DNA of 64,000 bases, from the NCBI GenBank assembly GCA_943737045.1, contig CALSFV010000206.1, positions 124,001 to 188,000 of the forward strand. Direction: 5' to 3'. Shown piece after piece: positions 12,001 to 23,925 of this stretch. The position numbers and the translations under genes are program-made. The notes beneath the pieces were generated by a model, which worked only from the letters and a program-made list of their open reading frames with translations, was not told the origin of the DNA and ran no database searches. Each line of letters begins with the position of its first letter. Position 1 is the stretch's first letter. The DNA is from Parapristionchus giblindavisi (lineage: Eukaryota > Nematoda > Chromadorea > Rhabditida > Diplogasteridae).

Positions 12001-15000
12001 GGGAAACGAAAAACAAGTTGATCTCATATAAAAGAGCTTGAAATTCTGTTTCGAAAAATATACATCTTATATCATAAGAATTCTCTGGTAAGGAGAACGG
12101 CGCAGTTAAAAAAACTACAGTCTGCTCCAGATAGCGGGAGCCTTTTCCTAATTGCCACACCAACTCTTTGGATACGACTTGAAATTGAATATCTTCATGA
12201 TAATTCTATGCGCAGTGGGGAAATATGAAGTTTAAAACACAATAATGGGCTATTTTGAACTTTTCAATGGAGTTAGCATACTGTCGTTCGGAAACCTCGC
12301 CCGTGGTGTGGAGCAGGCTACAGTAATCCAACTTCTTACCAGACCGTCTTTTCAAACTTTCAAATACATATTTCTGAATAGTTCTTTGAGCTTATCAACA
12401 TGAGATCAACTATTTTAACTATTTCGAATCGCAATTTTTGGATACCAGCTGCCTTTAAGTAGACTTGTAAGTCTACTTCAAGTGAAACGTAAGTCTACTT
12501 AAAGTGTGACGTCATTATGTAAGTCTACTTAAAGTGAGATGCAAGTCTACTTAAAGTGAAAAAGTGACCTCACTCACTTGAAGTGTACTTAAAGTAAACT
12601 AGTAACGTATTTTAAGTAGACTTTAAGTTTTCAAATACCATAGGAGAGGCAGGTCAGGCGATCAGATTGGGAAGGAAGGAGGATTCCCTCAACTTCAACG
12701 TCAAAATAACTACACTGAAAGTGTACTTTCGCGAAATGCGGTTCATTATATTTTTCTATTTTACTTAGAAAAATAAATAAAAAATGGCTGAAATTTTTTC
12801 AGGGGGCCTTTCAGTTCCGATTAAAGTATCTCTGCAGAATGCACTTTTTTGAGAGAGAATAATGGAGAAAAATAAAATGAAAATGATCATAGCCATCAGC
12901 ACTAAGGAGACCTCCGAGTCCCAAAATTGATTATTTGATAGATCCGGACTTTTTTACGCATACTCTGATATTTCAAAACTTAAAGTCTACTTAAAATACT
13001 TCACTGACTTGAAGTTTACTTTAAAGCGAGCGTAACCTCACTCAATGGTCTCTTCGACGCGAAATGCTCTCTCGTTGTTAGAGAACAGAGAAGTAGTGTA
13101 CACAATGAAGACACCGCTGAGAGAGGTCATTCTCCCTTTAAGTCTACTTCAAGAGAGTGACGTCACTTTTTCACTTTAAGTAGACTTGCGTCTCACTTTA
13201 ACTAGACTTACGTAGAGACGTCACACTTGAAGTTGACTTACGTTTCACTTGAAGTAGACTTACAAGTCTACTTAAAGTGGAAGTGTAAGCACACTTCAAG
13301 TTTTAAAATAACAGAGAACGGCATCATATAAATATTGATTACCTTCACATGTAATGTTCAAATAATCTCCACTCCAAATTTTCACTCCATCAATTGTTAT
13401 TTCGTTGTTCTCACAAGTAAGAACATCTGAAGTATACTCCTTTTTGTCGTTAGTTTTGACTCGGATATGCCCTCCGGGATAACACGAGTGATTTCCTTTC
13501 GCAAACGCAGGAAAATATTTATCACCAGCGCAAACTGAAAATATATCCGCTGAAACGTTTAGATTATCGCGAAAAATATCGAACATTCTTCAAAATTCGT
13601 CTCATCCGCACATGCAACCTGAAAAATACCCAAATCACAATAATAAAAAGAACAATATCCGATACCTTGAAGTTCGTTAATACTTCATTGGTGAGCGAGT
13701 GGACCCACCTTAACAGAGGAAGTTGTAATTCAAAGATGTGTGTTGCTAATTATCATATAACCAAGCAGAACTAATTGTAAGCAGAACTCACTCATTGGTC
13801 GTGCATTTTAAGCCGTAAAAAGCTGTCAATCGATTAGGTAATTTCTGAAATATCAGATCGAAGAAATTTGGTTAAATCTTTACTCTATGTTACCATTGTC
13901 TATCCCCCCCCCCCGATTTTATTTCCATGTGCAAATCTTCTTCATTTATATTGTATTTTTACTTGCTGAAACATCTTCGCGATGTATGATAAACAAATAA
14001 GTGTGACGATGTTTGCATACGAGGCCGTTTGCGTAAGAGAAGAACAATGGTTGGTACAGGCGAAAAAATTAAATACGCTCAAAACTTGTGTATAGGGGTT
14101 ATCGACCCCTCTGATCAACACCATTTTGTTTCGCAACGTCTGGGCGGGAATACGGTAACATCACGTTTTCAAGCCGCTCTCGGTCCATGGTTGAGCTAGA
14201 GGTATGAAAATTGGGCTCCTGGGGCAGGAATTCGATGGGAATGATGGATTTCTACATCATTTGTTTTGATTTTTTTCCAAAAGTTTGAAAAATGCATCTT
14301 TTGATGGGGACGGTTGAGGCACTAGCGAGTATGACAGTTCGAACCGGCGTGACGAGAGCATTCCAATGATGCGTTTTGAGCCCTTATCTCCATCGAGAAA
14401 GCTTTCATAGTCTCGGTATAGTGATCTGTATCTCATCACGAGGAGTTGTTTACGCCGCATGCTCCCTCGCACTCTCTCTCTCTCACAGGTTCACCTCTTT
14501 CTGTCTTCAACTGCAGATCACTACAGGGTGCGCCATAATTACCCGGACTGTTGTCTCCATATGATTCCCACCCCTTGGGAATGTGACTTGAGTGATATGG
14601 TTCATGGTAAAGCTTATCAAGAATATGGGCAGCAGTAGTGTACTAGCGAATCTCGTTGTGGTATCTTTTAGCTCTGACACAAGCCTTGAGTCTCTTCTCA
14701 TATGCGACTGCCGATTCCCGCAAGTAGTTGTCATCGAGTTCTTCCCATGCCTTGAGAAGGGGAGCACTGAGGGAGTCGAGGGTCTGGTGCTTGATAGAGG
14801 ACATTTTGGCCTACAACACCTCCAAGCACTGCAGTCGAGGAGGTTGAGATTGGGAGTTCGGAAGTAATTCAATGTGATGGATTTTGCCGAGTGCATGGGT
14901 GAAAAACCACGACTGGGTCAACTTTGTCATGTCATTGACGACAGAATCTTGCCGAAAGGTCTAGTGGTCCTGACCGAAGTGGGTATGGTATCGGAGTAGA

Positions 15001-18000
15001 AGCGCGTCTTCGAGGATGTGCTTGGTATAATATGCCTTATTGATCTAGACGCATGGAGTGGCAAAACAAGAGTTGACTTTCCAGTTGGGCAAACAGCAGC
15101 TAAAACCTTGACGTATTGTGAAAGACTGATGTGACCCATGACCCCAGCCGTCTTGTAGGACTCTTTAAGATCAGAGGCAATGATTCTGTTGTTCTCGATA
15201 TTCAGGTTGTCTTTGAAGGTAAGATATTCTCTTCGCTGAACATCGTGCTGAAGTGCGCGGACCTAGCACAACGCATAAAAAGATGAGGTCACCGTTCTCA
15301 GCGGAGCTTGGTCTGTCGCTCATTCGGTTCTAACAGTTTACTGTACTTGTGAGGGAGAAGAGTCAGCTGAGACCTGAGGAGACGAAGAATGGAAGTGTTC
15401 GAGATATCGAGTCTCCAGATCGTAAACTTGTGGTTTCGAAACACCATCTTTCGGATGGGATCTCGGTTCGTAGCGGTGGAAACTGTAATCGCTCTACCTC
15501 TGCCCGGACGTTCCTTGTCAGTACCAAGATATTGGTACACGATATCGGTATGGGATACAGCCGACTCGTGAAAGCCGAGCTGATGAACTATGACAATCTA
15601 CCTTGTACACTTGAGAATGGGGGGTCGCAGTCGACTTGACTTCCCCATTACTAGAAGACTTGACTAACTGACTTGAAACCTTGAATACGGAGTGGCCAAT
15701 GATCACTCGTCATGATGCTACAATAGGGGCTGTGCATTTGCATTGGGAGCCTGGGAATCATAAAGGTGAAATCAGTCCGGGTATTTTTGGCGCACCCTGT
15801 ATATTGAGACTATGAAAGCTTTCTCAACGGAGATAAGGGGTCAAAATACATCATTGGAATCCTCTCGACACGCCGGTTCGAACTGTGCTACTCGCTAGTG
15901 GCGCAACCGTCTCCATCAAAAGTTCCATTTTCTGAACTTTTGGAATATTTTCAAGACAATCGACGTAGACAGCCGTCATCGCCATCGAATTCTGTCCAAA
16001 GAGCCCAATTTTCAGACCTCTAGCTCAACCATGGACCGAGAACGTTTTGAAAACATGATTCTATCGTAATTTCACCCAGGTGTTGCGGGACCACTGGGGC
16101 CAAAATGACTATGCACATCTTCATCAGCGAGGTCGATAACCCCTGTACACAAGTTTTGAGGTATTAAAATTTTTGGCCTGTGCCAACCCTCCCCCAGATT
16201 TGTACGAGTCTTACGCAAACGGCCTCATACATTCTCTGAAGATTTCCCATTACGAAAATCATCAACTTCTCTTTGCCGATGATCGTTGCTGTCTTTGCAA
16301 TGAAAGTACAACATACCGCTACTGCAGCTTGGTACTCGGGACAGCTGGGAACATAAAAATCGCCGAATATAGATTTTTCCACTTTAGCCGCTCCTTTGTA
16401 CGTATAATGATCAGGAACTTCGTCAGGGCGTAGTTGCACCAGTGGAGGACATCCGATCTCGCCTGATCAAGGAATTTTGGTGCTTAAATTTGCAGCATAT
16501 GCCCCGCACCCAAGAATTCGACTACGCCGGCGACGTTCGATAAAATCAACTTTTAGTGTAGTCATTATGCGTTTGAAGCTGAGTCAAGAGGCGAGAGAGT
16601 GTGGGGGGGGGGGGTGCGAAAGGGCAGACTATGGTATTTCAAAACTTGAAGTGTACTGAGACTTTCACCTTAAGCAGACTTGTAAGTCTTCTTCAAGTGA
16701 AACGTAAGTCTAAGTTTACTTAAAGTGTGACGTCATTATGTAAGTCTACTTAAAGTGAGATGTAAGTCTACTTAAAGTGAAAAAGTGACCTCACTCATTT
16801 GAAGTGTACTTAAAGTAAACTAGTAACATATTTTAAGTAGACTTTAAGTTTTCAAATACCATAGGAGAGGCAGGTCAGGCGATCAGATTGGGAAGGAAGG
16901 GGAGCGTGCGGAATTCCCACAACTTCGACGTCAAAATAACTACACTGAAAGTGTACTTTCTCGAAATGCGGTTCATTATATTTTTCTTTCTTACTTAGAA
17001 AAATAAATTTAAAAAATGGCTGAAATTTTTTCAAGGGGATACACCTTCTAGCAAAATGCACTTTCACTTATGAGAGAGAAAAATTGGAAAAAAATGAAAA
17101 TGACCATCGCTATCAGCACCAAGGAGAGTCCGAAAATTGATTATTTGATAGTTCCGGACTTTTTTACGCATACTCTGATATTTCAAAACTTAAAGTCTAC
17201 TTAAAATACTTCACTGACTTGAAGTTTACTTTAAAGCGAGCGTAACCTCACTCAATGGTCTCTTCGACGCGAAATGCTCTCTCGTTGTTAGAGTACAGAG
17301 AAGTAGTGTACACAATGAAGACACCGCTGAGAGAGGTCATTCTCCCTTTAAGTCTACTTCAAAAGAGTGACGTCACTTTTTCACTTTAAGTAGACTTGCG
17401 TCTCACTTTAACTAGACTTACGTAGAGACGTCACAGTTTAAGTTGACTTACGTTTCACTTGAGGTAAACTTACGAGTCTACTTAAAGTGGAAGTGTAAGC
17501 ACACTTCAAGTTTTAAAATAACAGAGAACGGCATCATATAAATATTGCTTACCTTCACATGTAATGTTCAAATAATCTCCACTCCAAATTTTCACTCCAT
17601 CAATTGTTATTTCGTTGTTCTCACAAGTAAGAACATCTGAAGTATACTCCTTTTTGTCGTTAGTTTTGACTCGGATATGCCCTCCGGGATAACATGAGTG
17701 ATTTCCTTTCGCAAACGCAGGAAAATATTTATCACCAGCGCAAACTGAAAATATATCCGCTGAAACGTTTAGATTATCGCGAAAAATATCGAACATTCTT
17801 CAAAATTCGTCTCATCCGCACATGCGACCTGAAAATATCTAAATCACAATAATAAAAAGAACAATATCCGATACCTTGAAGTCCGTGAGTACTTCATTCG
17901 TGAGCGCGTGAATCCACCTTAACAGCGGTTTGTAGTTCAAAATTTTTTGTTGACAATTATCATTTAACCAAGCAGAACCAAACATAACTCACTCATTGTC

Positions 18001-18441
18001 CGTACATTTTATGTCGTAAAAAGCTGTCAATCGATTAGGTAATTTCTGAAATTTCAGATTGAAGGAATTTGCTTGATTCTTTGGTATAACGAAGATTGCA
18101 TGCATTCTTTGAAGAGTTCTTATTACAAAAGTCGTCAACTTTTCTTTGCCTATGACAGTTGTTGTCTTTGCAATAACAGTACAACATACCGCTACTGCAG
18201 CTTGGTACTCGGGACAGCCGGGAATATAACGTCCGCTTGTAGATTCTTTCGCTATAGCCTTTCCTCTGTACTTATACTGATCAGGAACTTCGTCAGGGCG
18301 TAGTTGTACTAGTGGAGGGCACTCGCTTGACACTGAAACAATATTTAAATTTTGAAAATGAAATTAAAAAAGCTAATAGGAATGTAATACTCTACCTGTT
18401 CTTAATAACACTGAGAAGGAAAGGATCCGAGCAAAAATCAT
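9088..18441 (-). CDS. Modular 8-cysteine secreted protein, three modules (gene 1)
   Basis: A 21-exon model of 1929 coding bases (642 residues) has all splice phases consistent. Exon 1 (18396-18441) encodes a hydrophobic leader, MIFARILSFSVLLRT. Module 1 exons: 18190-18332, 17993-18045, 17875-17917, 17795-17828, 17553-17744. Module 2: 16317-16462, 13792-13844, 13666-13708, 13585-13618, 13343-13534. Module 3: 11685-11800, 11415-11467, 10996-11047, 10891-10918, 10512-10715. C-terminal exons: 10101-10244, 9777-9845, 9657-9727, 9257-9347, 9088-9209. Each module opens with CPPLVQLRPDE, has eight cysteines across five exons, and closes with a block of the form GNHSC-YTSDVLTC-ITC. The C-terminal part includes YYHPGCGIHGYC, EIGRVLPPNDDILQEA and NGIPMGYVMSGPYCG. 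The leader and cysteines point to an extracellular protein. The last block loosely recalls the nematode DUF281 domain, but I cannot confirm that. Function unknown. Confidence 0.75.
10741..10859. mobile_element. MITE family 1 copy
   Basis: A TTAAAGGGAG end, arms reading roughly GTGACCTCTCTCAATGG and its complement, and a CTAACAACGAGA centre. It lies in a gene 1 intron. The ends suggest a TTAA target. Confidence 0.7.
12440..13310. repeat. Foldback with AAGTCTACTTAAAGTG subrepeats
   Basis: Many short units of AGTCTACTTAAAGTG in both orientations bracket a central stretch, so the left half (12440-12650) is complementary to the right half (12975-13310). A MITE family 1 copy sits at 13021-13141. 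The element fills most of one intron of gene 1. Related single arms occur near 32880-33010, 34430-34560 and 35830-36020. Confidence 0.75.
13021..13141. mobile_element. MITE family 1 copy
   Basis: Begins TTAAAGCGAGCGTAACCTCA and ends TCTCCCTTTAA, with the family centre GTTGTTAGAGAACAGAGAAG. It is nested in the larger foldback. Confidence 0.7.
14524..15799 (-). mobile_element. Tc1/mariner-type transposon, degenerate
   Basis: Terminal inverted repeats of about 27 bases, CAGGGTGCGCCATAATTACC at the left and the complement of GGTATTTTTGGCGCACCCTG at the right, flanked by TA on both sides, the hallmark target duplication of this superfamily. The length (about 1.28 kb) fits a single-gene mariner. 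It inserted in the loop of the surrounding foldback. Confidence 0.85.
14636..15710 (-). pseudogene. Mariner-like transposase, broken
   Basis: Minus-strand fragments line up in order with a Tc1/mariner transposase. An N-terminal piece contains PGRGRAITVSTATNRDPIRK, resembling the helix-turn-helix linker. A middle piece has KIFTFKDNLNIENNRIIAS, in the place of the catalyt­ic core. A C-terminal piece carries SPNLNLLD-like residues (as RTPNLNLLDCSAW), matching the usual SPDLNPLD around the third acidic residue. After that the frame changes to MSSIKHQTLDSLSAPLLKAW and ends at a TAG. Several frameshifts mean no active protein is made. Confidence 0.7.
16650..17515. repeat. Foldback with AAGTCTACTTAAAGTG subrepeats, second copy
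   Basis: This is the duplicate of 12440-13310, in the matching intron of module 1, and it includes its own MITE family 1 copy at 17231-17351. Confidence 0.75.
17231..17351. mobile_element. MITE family 1 copy
   Basis: Nearly identical to 13021-13141; it was copied with the surrounding duplication rather than inserted independently. Confidence 0.65.
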
Positions 18442-18475
18442 AGTTCTTCTGTTGACTCTGTGAAAATCGTCGTTC

Positions 18476-18481
18476 TTTATA
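18476..18481 (-). promoter_or_regulatory. TATA-like box of gene 1
   Basis: On the minus strand a CCGTATAAAGAACGACGA motif lies about 35-40 bases upstream of the start codon. The same arrangement, TATAAA followed by a GACGATTTTGCATAGAAT-like stretch and then the ATG, precedes the second family gene (28688-28693) and the plus-strand fragment (23884-23890). Conservation across copies supports a core promoter. Confidence 0.5.
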
Positions 18482-19399
18482 CGGAAATTTAATTTTATTA
18501 AAAGAGTAGAGAGAACGGAATATGTGGAGAAACGGGGATGAAAAGATAACATTTCTAGATTGATTTGAAATTAATAACACTTGTAAACGCATCTATCCAG
18601 ACATTTTCGTGGTTTTAGAATGCCATGGATTCGATTGACATCCTTTATAGTTGATATCGATCTGTATTCTTTAATGTAATGCTTACGCCCTTCTTCAAAA
18701 ACGTATTTGAGACACTTCCTGAAATTCTTGCACGGCACACTGAAAGAAAAATAGCCGCTTACTGTATCGTTTCGGCTATTTTTGTTGAAAATCGTCCGCA
18801 CGAATACTAGATGTCTGAATAAGAAAACGAAATATAATATTGAGCGTATAAAAGTCACTTGTTTCATTTGTAGAAGAGACTTTCTTGTTTTGCATCGTTC
18901 AGAAATTATGCCGATCTCTTTTATATATCAAATAGAGAGCGAAGGTCAGCACGGTTAGGTGATAGGCAGCGGAGAGTAATCGAGAGGCGGGGCGAGATCT
19001 AGCCTTTGAGCGACTTCCGTTCTTTAGATCCCAGTGTCATTTTCTTATGCAAGTGCATTTTATACACACAATACATAAATATGACAATTGAAAATTGTGC
19101 GAAGTATAAACGTGATTGAGCTATCTATTATGTATCTCCGTCCAATTCAACTGTAAAATGCTCCGAAACACATCATACTTTCACTCAGATTACGGTGTGG
19201 AACATAAGGATATTAAATCCTTAAAATTTAGAGTTTCCGGTCGAATGATACATGGAGATTATGAGAGGTACCTTTTGTATTCCCGCCTTGAATAACTACG
19301 GTAGCCGATGTATGAAAAAATTCAATTTCCCGGTCAACGATAAAATATAGATTTTCCAGAAAATACAGATTTTAATAGGGAAATAACGATATACATAAC

Positions 19400-19545
19400 C
19401 TGTGGCCGTATGCCAGAACCGTTTTCTGGGAAAATGTGACGTCATTAGCGTAGGCGGAGGTATTTTCCAAAAATCCTCCGCCTACGCTAATGACGTCACA
19501 TTTTCCCGGTAAACGGTTTGCACGTTGTTCTTGCATACGGCCACT
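19400..19545. mobile_element. MITE with near-perfect 33-base palindrome arms
   Basis: The ends GTGGCCGTATGC and GCATACGGCCAC are complementary. The centre has GAAAATGTGACGTCATTAGC followed by GTAGGCGGAGG and an exact reverse complement 12 bases later. TGACGTCA, a CRE-like site, occurs in each arm, possibly by chance. A related element with TGACGTCA lies at 48653-48796. Confidence 0.75.
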
Positions 19546-20273
19546 GATTTTTTCATCAGTTACTATTCCGTAACTTCAACGTAACAGCAAAAAATCATGA
19601 ACAAGTTAGTAATCGATGTTATAGCCCTTCCTCGAGATTAGGCCGAAGATGATCCATAGATGGGATAAATCACTTGGGGCTAGAAGCCGTCCCATTCTTT
19701 TTGATAGCAGCCTTCATCTCGGTAACGGATACGTACAGTTTGTTGTTGTTGAATTTCCAATGTTGATATGATAGCAAATCAATGATTGTTTATAGAACAT
19801 TACTATATATTACATTACATTTGATAGTGTTGTTCCCGTTATAAAAATTCATAACTATTAAACATTTCGTCGAATTTATCATCGCTTGCACTATACAATG
19901 TGAGCATTAGTAAAATCATACATCATTTAAACATTGTTTGATGTACTCCTAATACAAAAATTTCAATGTACAATTATATAAAAAAGTGGAAAAGAAGCTG
20001 GTTTGATTTTATCACAATAGGAAAAAGGAACAAGAATAGAATAACAAGGGTTATCTTAGATAGGTGCTTCTGTTATTTATGGATCATCTTCATTTGTTTA
20101 GTTATATTTAATAGCCTGTTGCGGGGGTAGGGGCAGCTGGGGGTATAGATTGTTTAGACCATATATAAAATAGGATTCCTGCTTCCTTCCATTCTGTAGT
20201 AGGATCAACGTTTCCACTAGCATACAAGAATTCTGCAAATTGGCATTTATATAATGTTAAAAAATAATACAGC

Positions 20274-22993
20274 CGCCGTACCAAATCATTTTTTCGACTT
20301 TTCTGAAGAGCCTTTTTTGTGTATAGGTACTTTTTTTAAAGAATGATACTTTATTTGCATAAGACAAATCAGCGAGATTGAATCAAACCAGTAGGATACG
20401 GGCGAAAAATCAACGAACGTGCCAATACACTAAGAGATGACTATAACGGGGGAACGATAAACACAAACAAAAATTAGGAGGGAGTGTTAACAGAAAATGT
20501 AACAAATCGGATAAATGGTGAATGAAATCAATAAATAGACAAACTTGAATGGCTAAAACACGTAATAAGCTATGCGAATAATTCGAAACGAAAAATGTGA
20601 AGAATGGGGTATTGAGATGTAACATTCGAAAGGTCAAAACCATCTAGAAATGGTTATCTTGATATCTTTCTTAATCAATCTTCATCGCTTCATCTATGTA
20701 CACGTGTCGTTCTTGCAGCGCATCTACCGTTGTAGGTGAACTCTCTGAAAACGTAAACAATTATGGAGAGTGAAATGAAATTATGAAAGTTTCAGTGGTT
20801 TAAAGGAATGTTTCAAAAACTTTCATTAAACAAACACATTTCACAGCTAATTCGTCTCAAAATATACAAGGAACAACAAATTATTGCAGATTGAAAAAGG
20901 AACAAAAAACTAACCAATGACATCATCCACATTCATTGTCTCCCCCTTTGTAGACCATCAGAGTTAATGCATGATCTGCAATTCAAATTTTATACATTTC
21001 TATTTCTGAAATATACCATATAACACTGTATTTAATGCAGTTTTTTGTAATAATAGCAATATTAGATTTAATAACCAACCATTGTTCTCCGTGAATCCTT
21101 ATTGTATGAAAACGAAGCCTCGAATAGAACGGTAATAGCCTGAAATGAGTTGAGTTAGTGGATCAAAGATGAACATTTTATAGTACCTTTGCTTATTCAT
21201 CCATACATTAACGATTTCCATCTTCTAAATACGATACGTATCTGATATATCTGAAAGTAAATTGATTAGAATATTGACATTAAAATTATATATCAACCTT
21301 TATGCAGAACATTAAGGCGTAGCATTGCCCACGAAGTCAATCGATCGGTACCTGTACCTGCTTAGGAGGGAGAGAAAGAGAAATAGAAAGAGATAGAGAG
21401 ACAGAGAATGAGAGATAGATAGGATGATCAAAGGTTTGCACGGACGTTCATCGTAGATTCATATTATATAGGATTTAGTTTAATGCATGAAGACCATCAT
21501 CGACGACGATTTATATGTTGTGTTCATTTGTTTTGAATATATTGGAGATAAATTACGTGAATATATTACATAAATAAAAAAGAAATGAGCATAATACTAC
21601 CTACAGTAATCCAAGGGGAGTCGCAAGGTGAAGTTCACAACGAATCCGGGATAATAACGAGCTTAGGACGGGAGCAACGAGTATTCTGCAAAATTTCAGT
21701 GATCAAATAGCAATGATTAAAGCAAAAGAACTATGATCAACCTTACCTTTTAAATGGTCAATTTAGTTGTTTCAGCAAGAATAAACATAGATCCTGTGCC
21801 TTGTATAGTGAATAGTAACAGTTCGCTTACAACCAATCTGAAAAAGATCAAAGATTATACTACACAGCGAAGAGTGGAGAAAATAAACGTTATAAATATC
21901 GTCCAATCGTTCAAAATTCTGCAAGAACCATAGTCAGTCGAAAATTAAACATGACATTAATTTGTCAATAAAAAAAACTCACCAAAATATCGATTCATCT
22001 CCTTCAATAGTTCTTCATTCAACAATTCGACCACTAACAACGAAGAGAGAAGATAACAATGAATACCACCTTCAAATGAAATGAAATTTGAATGAAGTGG
22101 TATATATACTATCTCGATGATTTGCATACACAATCAAACTAATATGAACTCAACTACAAACTACATATTTTTTACGAACTGCAATCACACTTATATTTCC
22201 TCTTTCTTGAACGTTTGTCAAAGATTAACTCAACGAAATATCAAATATGTATCAATAAGTGTTACAATAACTTATTAGCTGGCACAACTAACCTAATTCA
22301 TGTCTCAGATACAATCCAATCAAGAAAAGTATAGTAACGAACCATTTGCAAAGTCGCAGCAGTCCGCATGCTGACGATACACCAAGTGCAAAGTAAAAAC
22401 ACCTAAAAACTATTATATTTAATGCGATATATGAAGGAAAGGGCATTTATCGATCGACAAACATGGATTATGACAAATGAGTTTTGGGAGCTATGTCAGC
22501 TAAATCGAGCAAAACTATCTCCGAATAGCAAGATAACGATGGAACATGTTGCTTATCTTCGATTCATACAGAAATATTGCCAAAAATATTGCAACATCAA
22601 AGAAAAAACGCAAAGAAACAAAGTAAAATGTCCGAAGCCTTGATAGAGGTGGCAGCCGGAACATAAGCCGGCGAATGGCAAATTAAACTCCAAACTACGA
22701 ATGAAAATGATAGGTCCAAATTTAGAAAGTGTATTTTTTCTATGGCAGTCCAATTTAGAGTGGAGGTTAGAAAAGGGAGTAGAGTGTATGCAAAATTGAG
22801 AGTGCGCAGACACTGGAAAAAAGTTGTACATTCCTACCCGGCTACTTTTTGTGATCGGTCGTTTTTCTCTGTTCTCTCTTCACCTTCCTTTGCTCTCTCG
22901 TTTTCTTCCCCTTTCCCTCTCAGATTTTGGCTGTTTTTGGACCAAAAAAGTAACGAATTATAAGGGGATTTTCGACTGATTTGGTACGGCGGC
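20274..22993. mobile_element. DNA transposon-like insertion with GCCGCCGTACC ends
   Basis: The left end GCCGCCGTACCAAATCA and the right end TGATTTGGTACGGCGGC are exact 17-base inverted repeats 2.7 kb apart. AATA lies just outside both ends, a possible short target duplication. It sits a few bases after the splice donor of a gene 2 terminal exon. The interior has no transposase that I recognise. Minus-strand exon-like pieces at about 20691-20750 (ending in VDALQERHVYIDEAMKID and a stop), 21084-21142 and 21194-21250 have splice-like borders but do not join in one frame, so I leave them uncalled. Confidence 0.6.
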
Positions 22994-23925
22994 AGAATAC
23001 CTTTTTTCATTCCTGAATGTAAATAATATTTTACAGGAATTGTAGCTCCGCAATAGGGTCCACGCATTACGTAACCCATCGGAATTCCATTCTAAAAAGC
23101 GATGATTCAAGCCTAGTGGGATAGTGTTGTTCTTCTTCTCGAGCGCGGACAAATAGCCCATCATTGTACGACAATTCTACGGTCATTACACAGGAATTTC
23201 AAGGCAGAAATTGCTCAAACTTTGGATTTTTTTAAAACCATGTACAGAGCAGTTTCGGATTTATAAAACTTGCATGCTTATTTTACAAAGAAAGGGCTTT
23301 CAAATAAGCTATAAATCGTCACTTAGCGCCACTTTAAGACATAAGAGACTCCTTGTAAGAGATTTTCATGATTTAGACAGGTAATATTCGTGCATACGAT
23401 TTTCAACAGTAATAGCTGAAACGAGACATTAAGCTGTTTTTTTTTCTTTCGGCATTCGCTCTTTCCTGGAGGATCAAAGCATCTACGATCGACTGACAGA
23501 AAACATGGACTTATTCCCATGCTTCGATCGCCCGTGATGTGCTAGATTTATATTGAGGTGTCTCAAATTCGTTTTTGAAGAGCCATTCGGGTATATGCAT
23601 CAGACTCAATGATATACATCGATAACAACTTTAACCTCTATCAACCTATACAATTCACTTGCATATCTGCTCTCCTGTTCATTTGTTATGATGGAAATAA
23701 AGAAAGAAAGAAATAAACTAAGAAGAATGTCAATCGAGTCCACGGCTATTCTAAAAAAAAAGACTGGATAGACGCGTTCACAAGTGTCATTTATTTCAAA
23801 TTAATCTGAAAAAAATTATCCTTGCATCCTCGTTTCTCCACATATCACCTTCTCTCTAATCTTTAATTAAAATAATATTTTCATATAAAAGACGATGATT
23901 TTGCATAGAATAGACAGAAAAAATA

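Larger units (their letters stand above)
11785..13865. repeat. Intragenic segmental duplication, copy B of 16447-18065
   Basis: Exons and introns of two neighbouring modules match base for base over long runs, including the AAGTCTACTTAAAG array and a MITE family 1 copy. The B-block exons at 13343-13534 and 17553-17744 translate identically. Identity is lost near 13865/18062, where this copy carries an inserted foldback, and at about 11684/16316, where the A-exon bodies differ. Confidence 0.8.
14016..16230. mobile_element. Foldback element carrying a nested mariner
   Basis: Arms 14016-14425 and 15802-16230 are complementary: CAAAACTTGTGTATAGGGGT at 14080 answers ACCCCTGTACACAAGTTTTG near 16150, and CTTTCATAGTCTC answers GAGACTATGAAAG. 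The element lies in the intron between the first two exons of module 2 of gene 1, so it lengthens that intron to about 2.5 kb without touching an exon. Confidence 0.8.
18442..20107. other. Gap between genes 1 and 2
   Basis: Bases 18442-18870 are the upstream region of gene 1 and align with the upstream regions of the other family genes. A 98-codon open frame there is probably fortuitous because its counterpart upstream of gene 2 is broken. A palindromic MITE is at 19400-19545. Bases 19850-20045 resemble the 3' flanks of the paralogues. Confidence 0.5.

Noticed and set aside
18571..18867. A 98-residue minus-strand frame with a cysteine-containing C-terminus upstream of gene 1
   Set aside because: The homologous region upstream of gene 2 is broken and the stretch aligns with promoter regions of all family members, so conservation is better explained by regulation.
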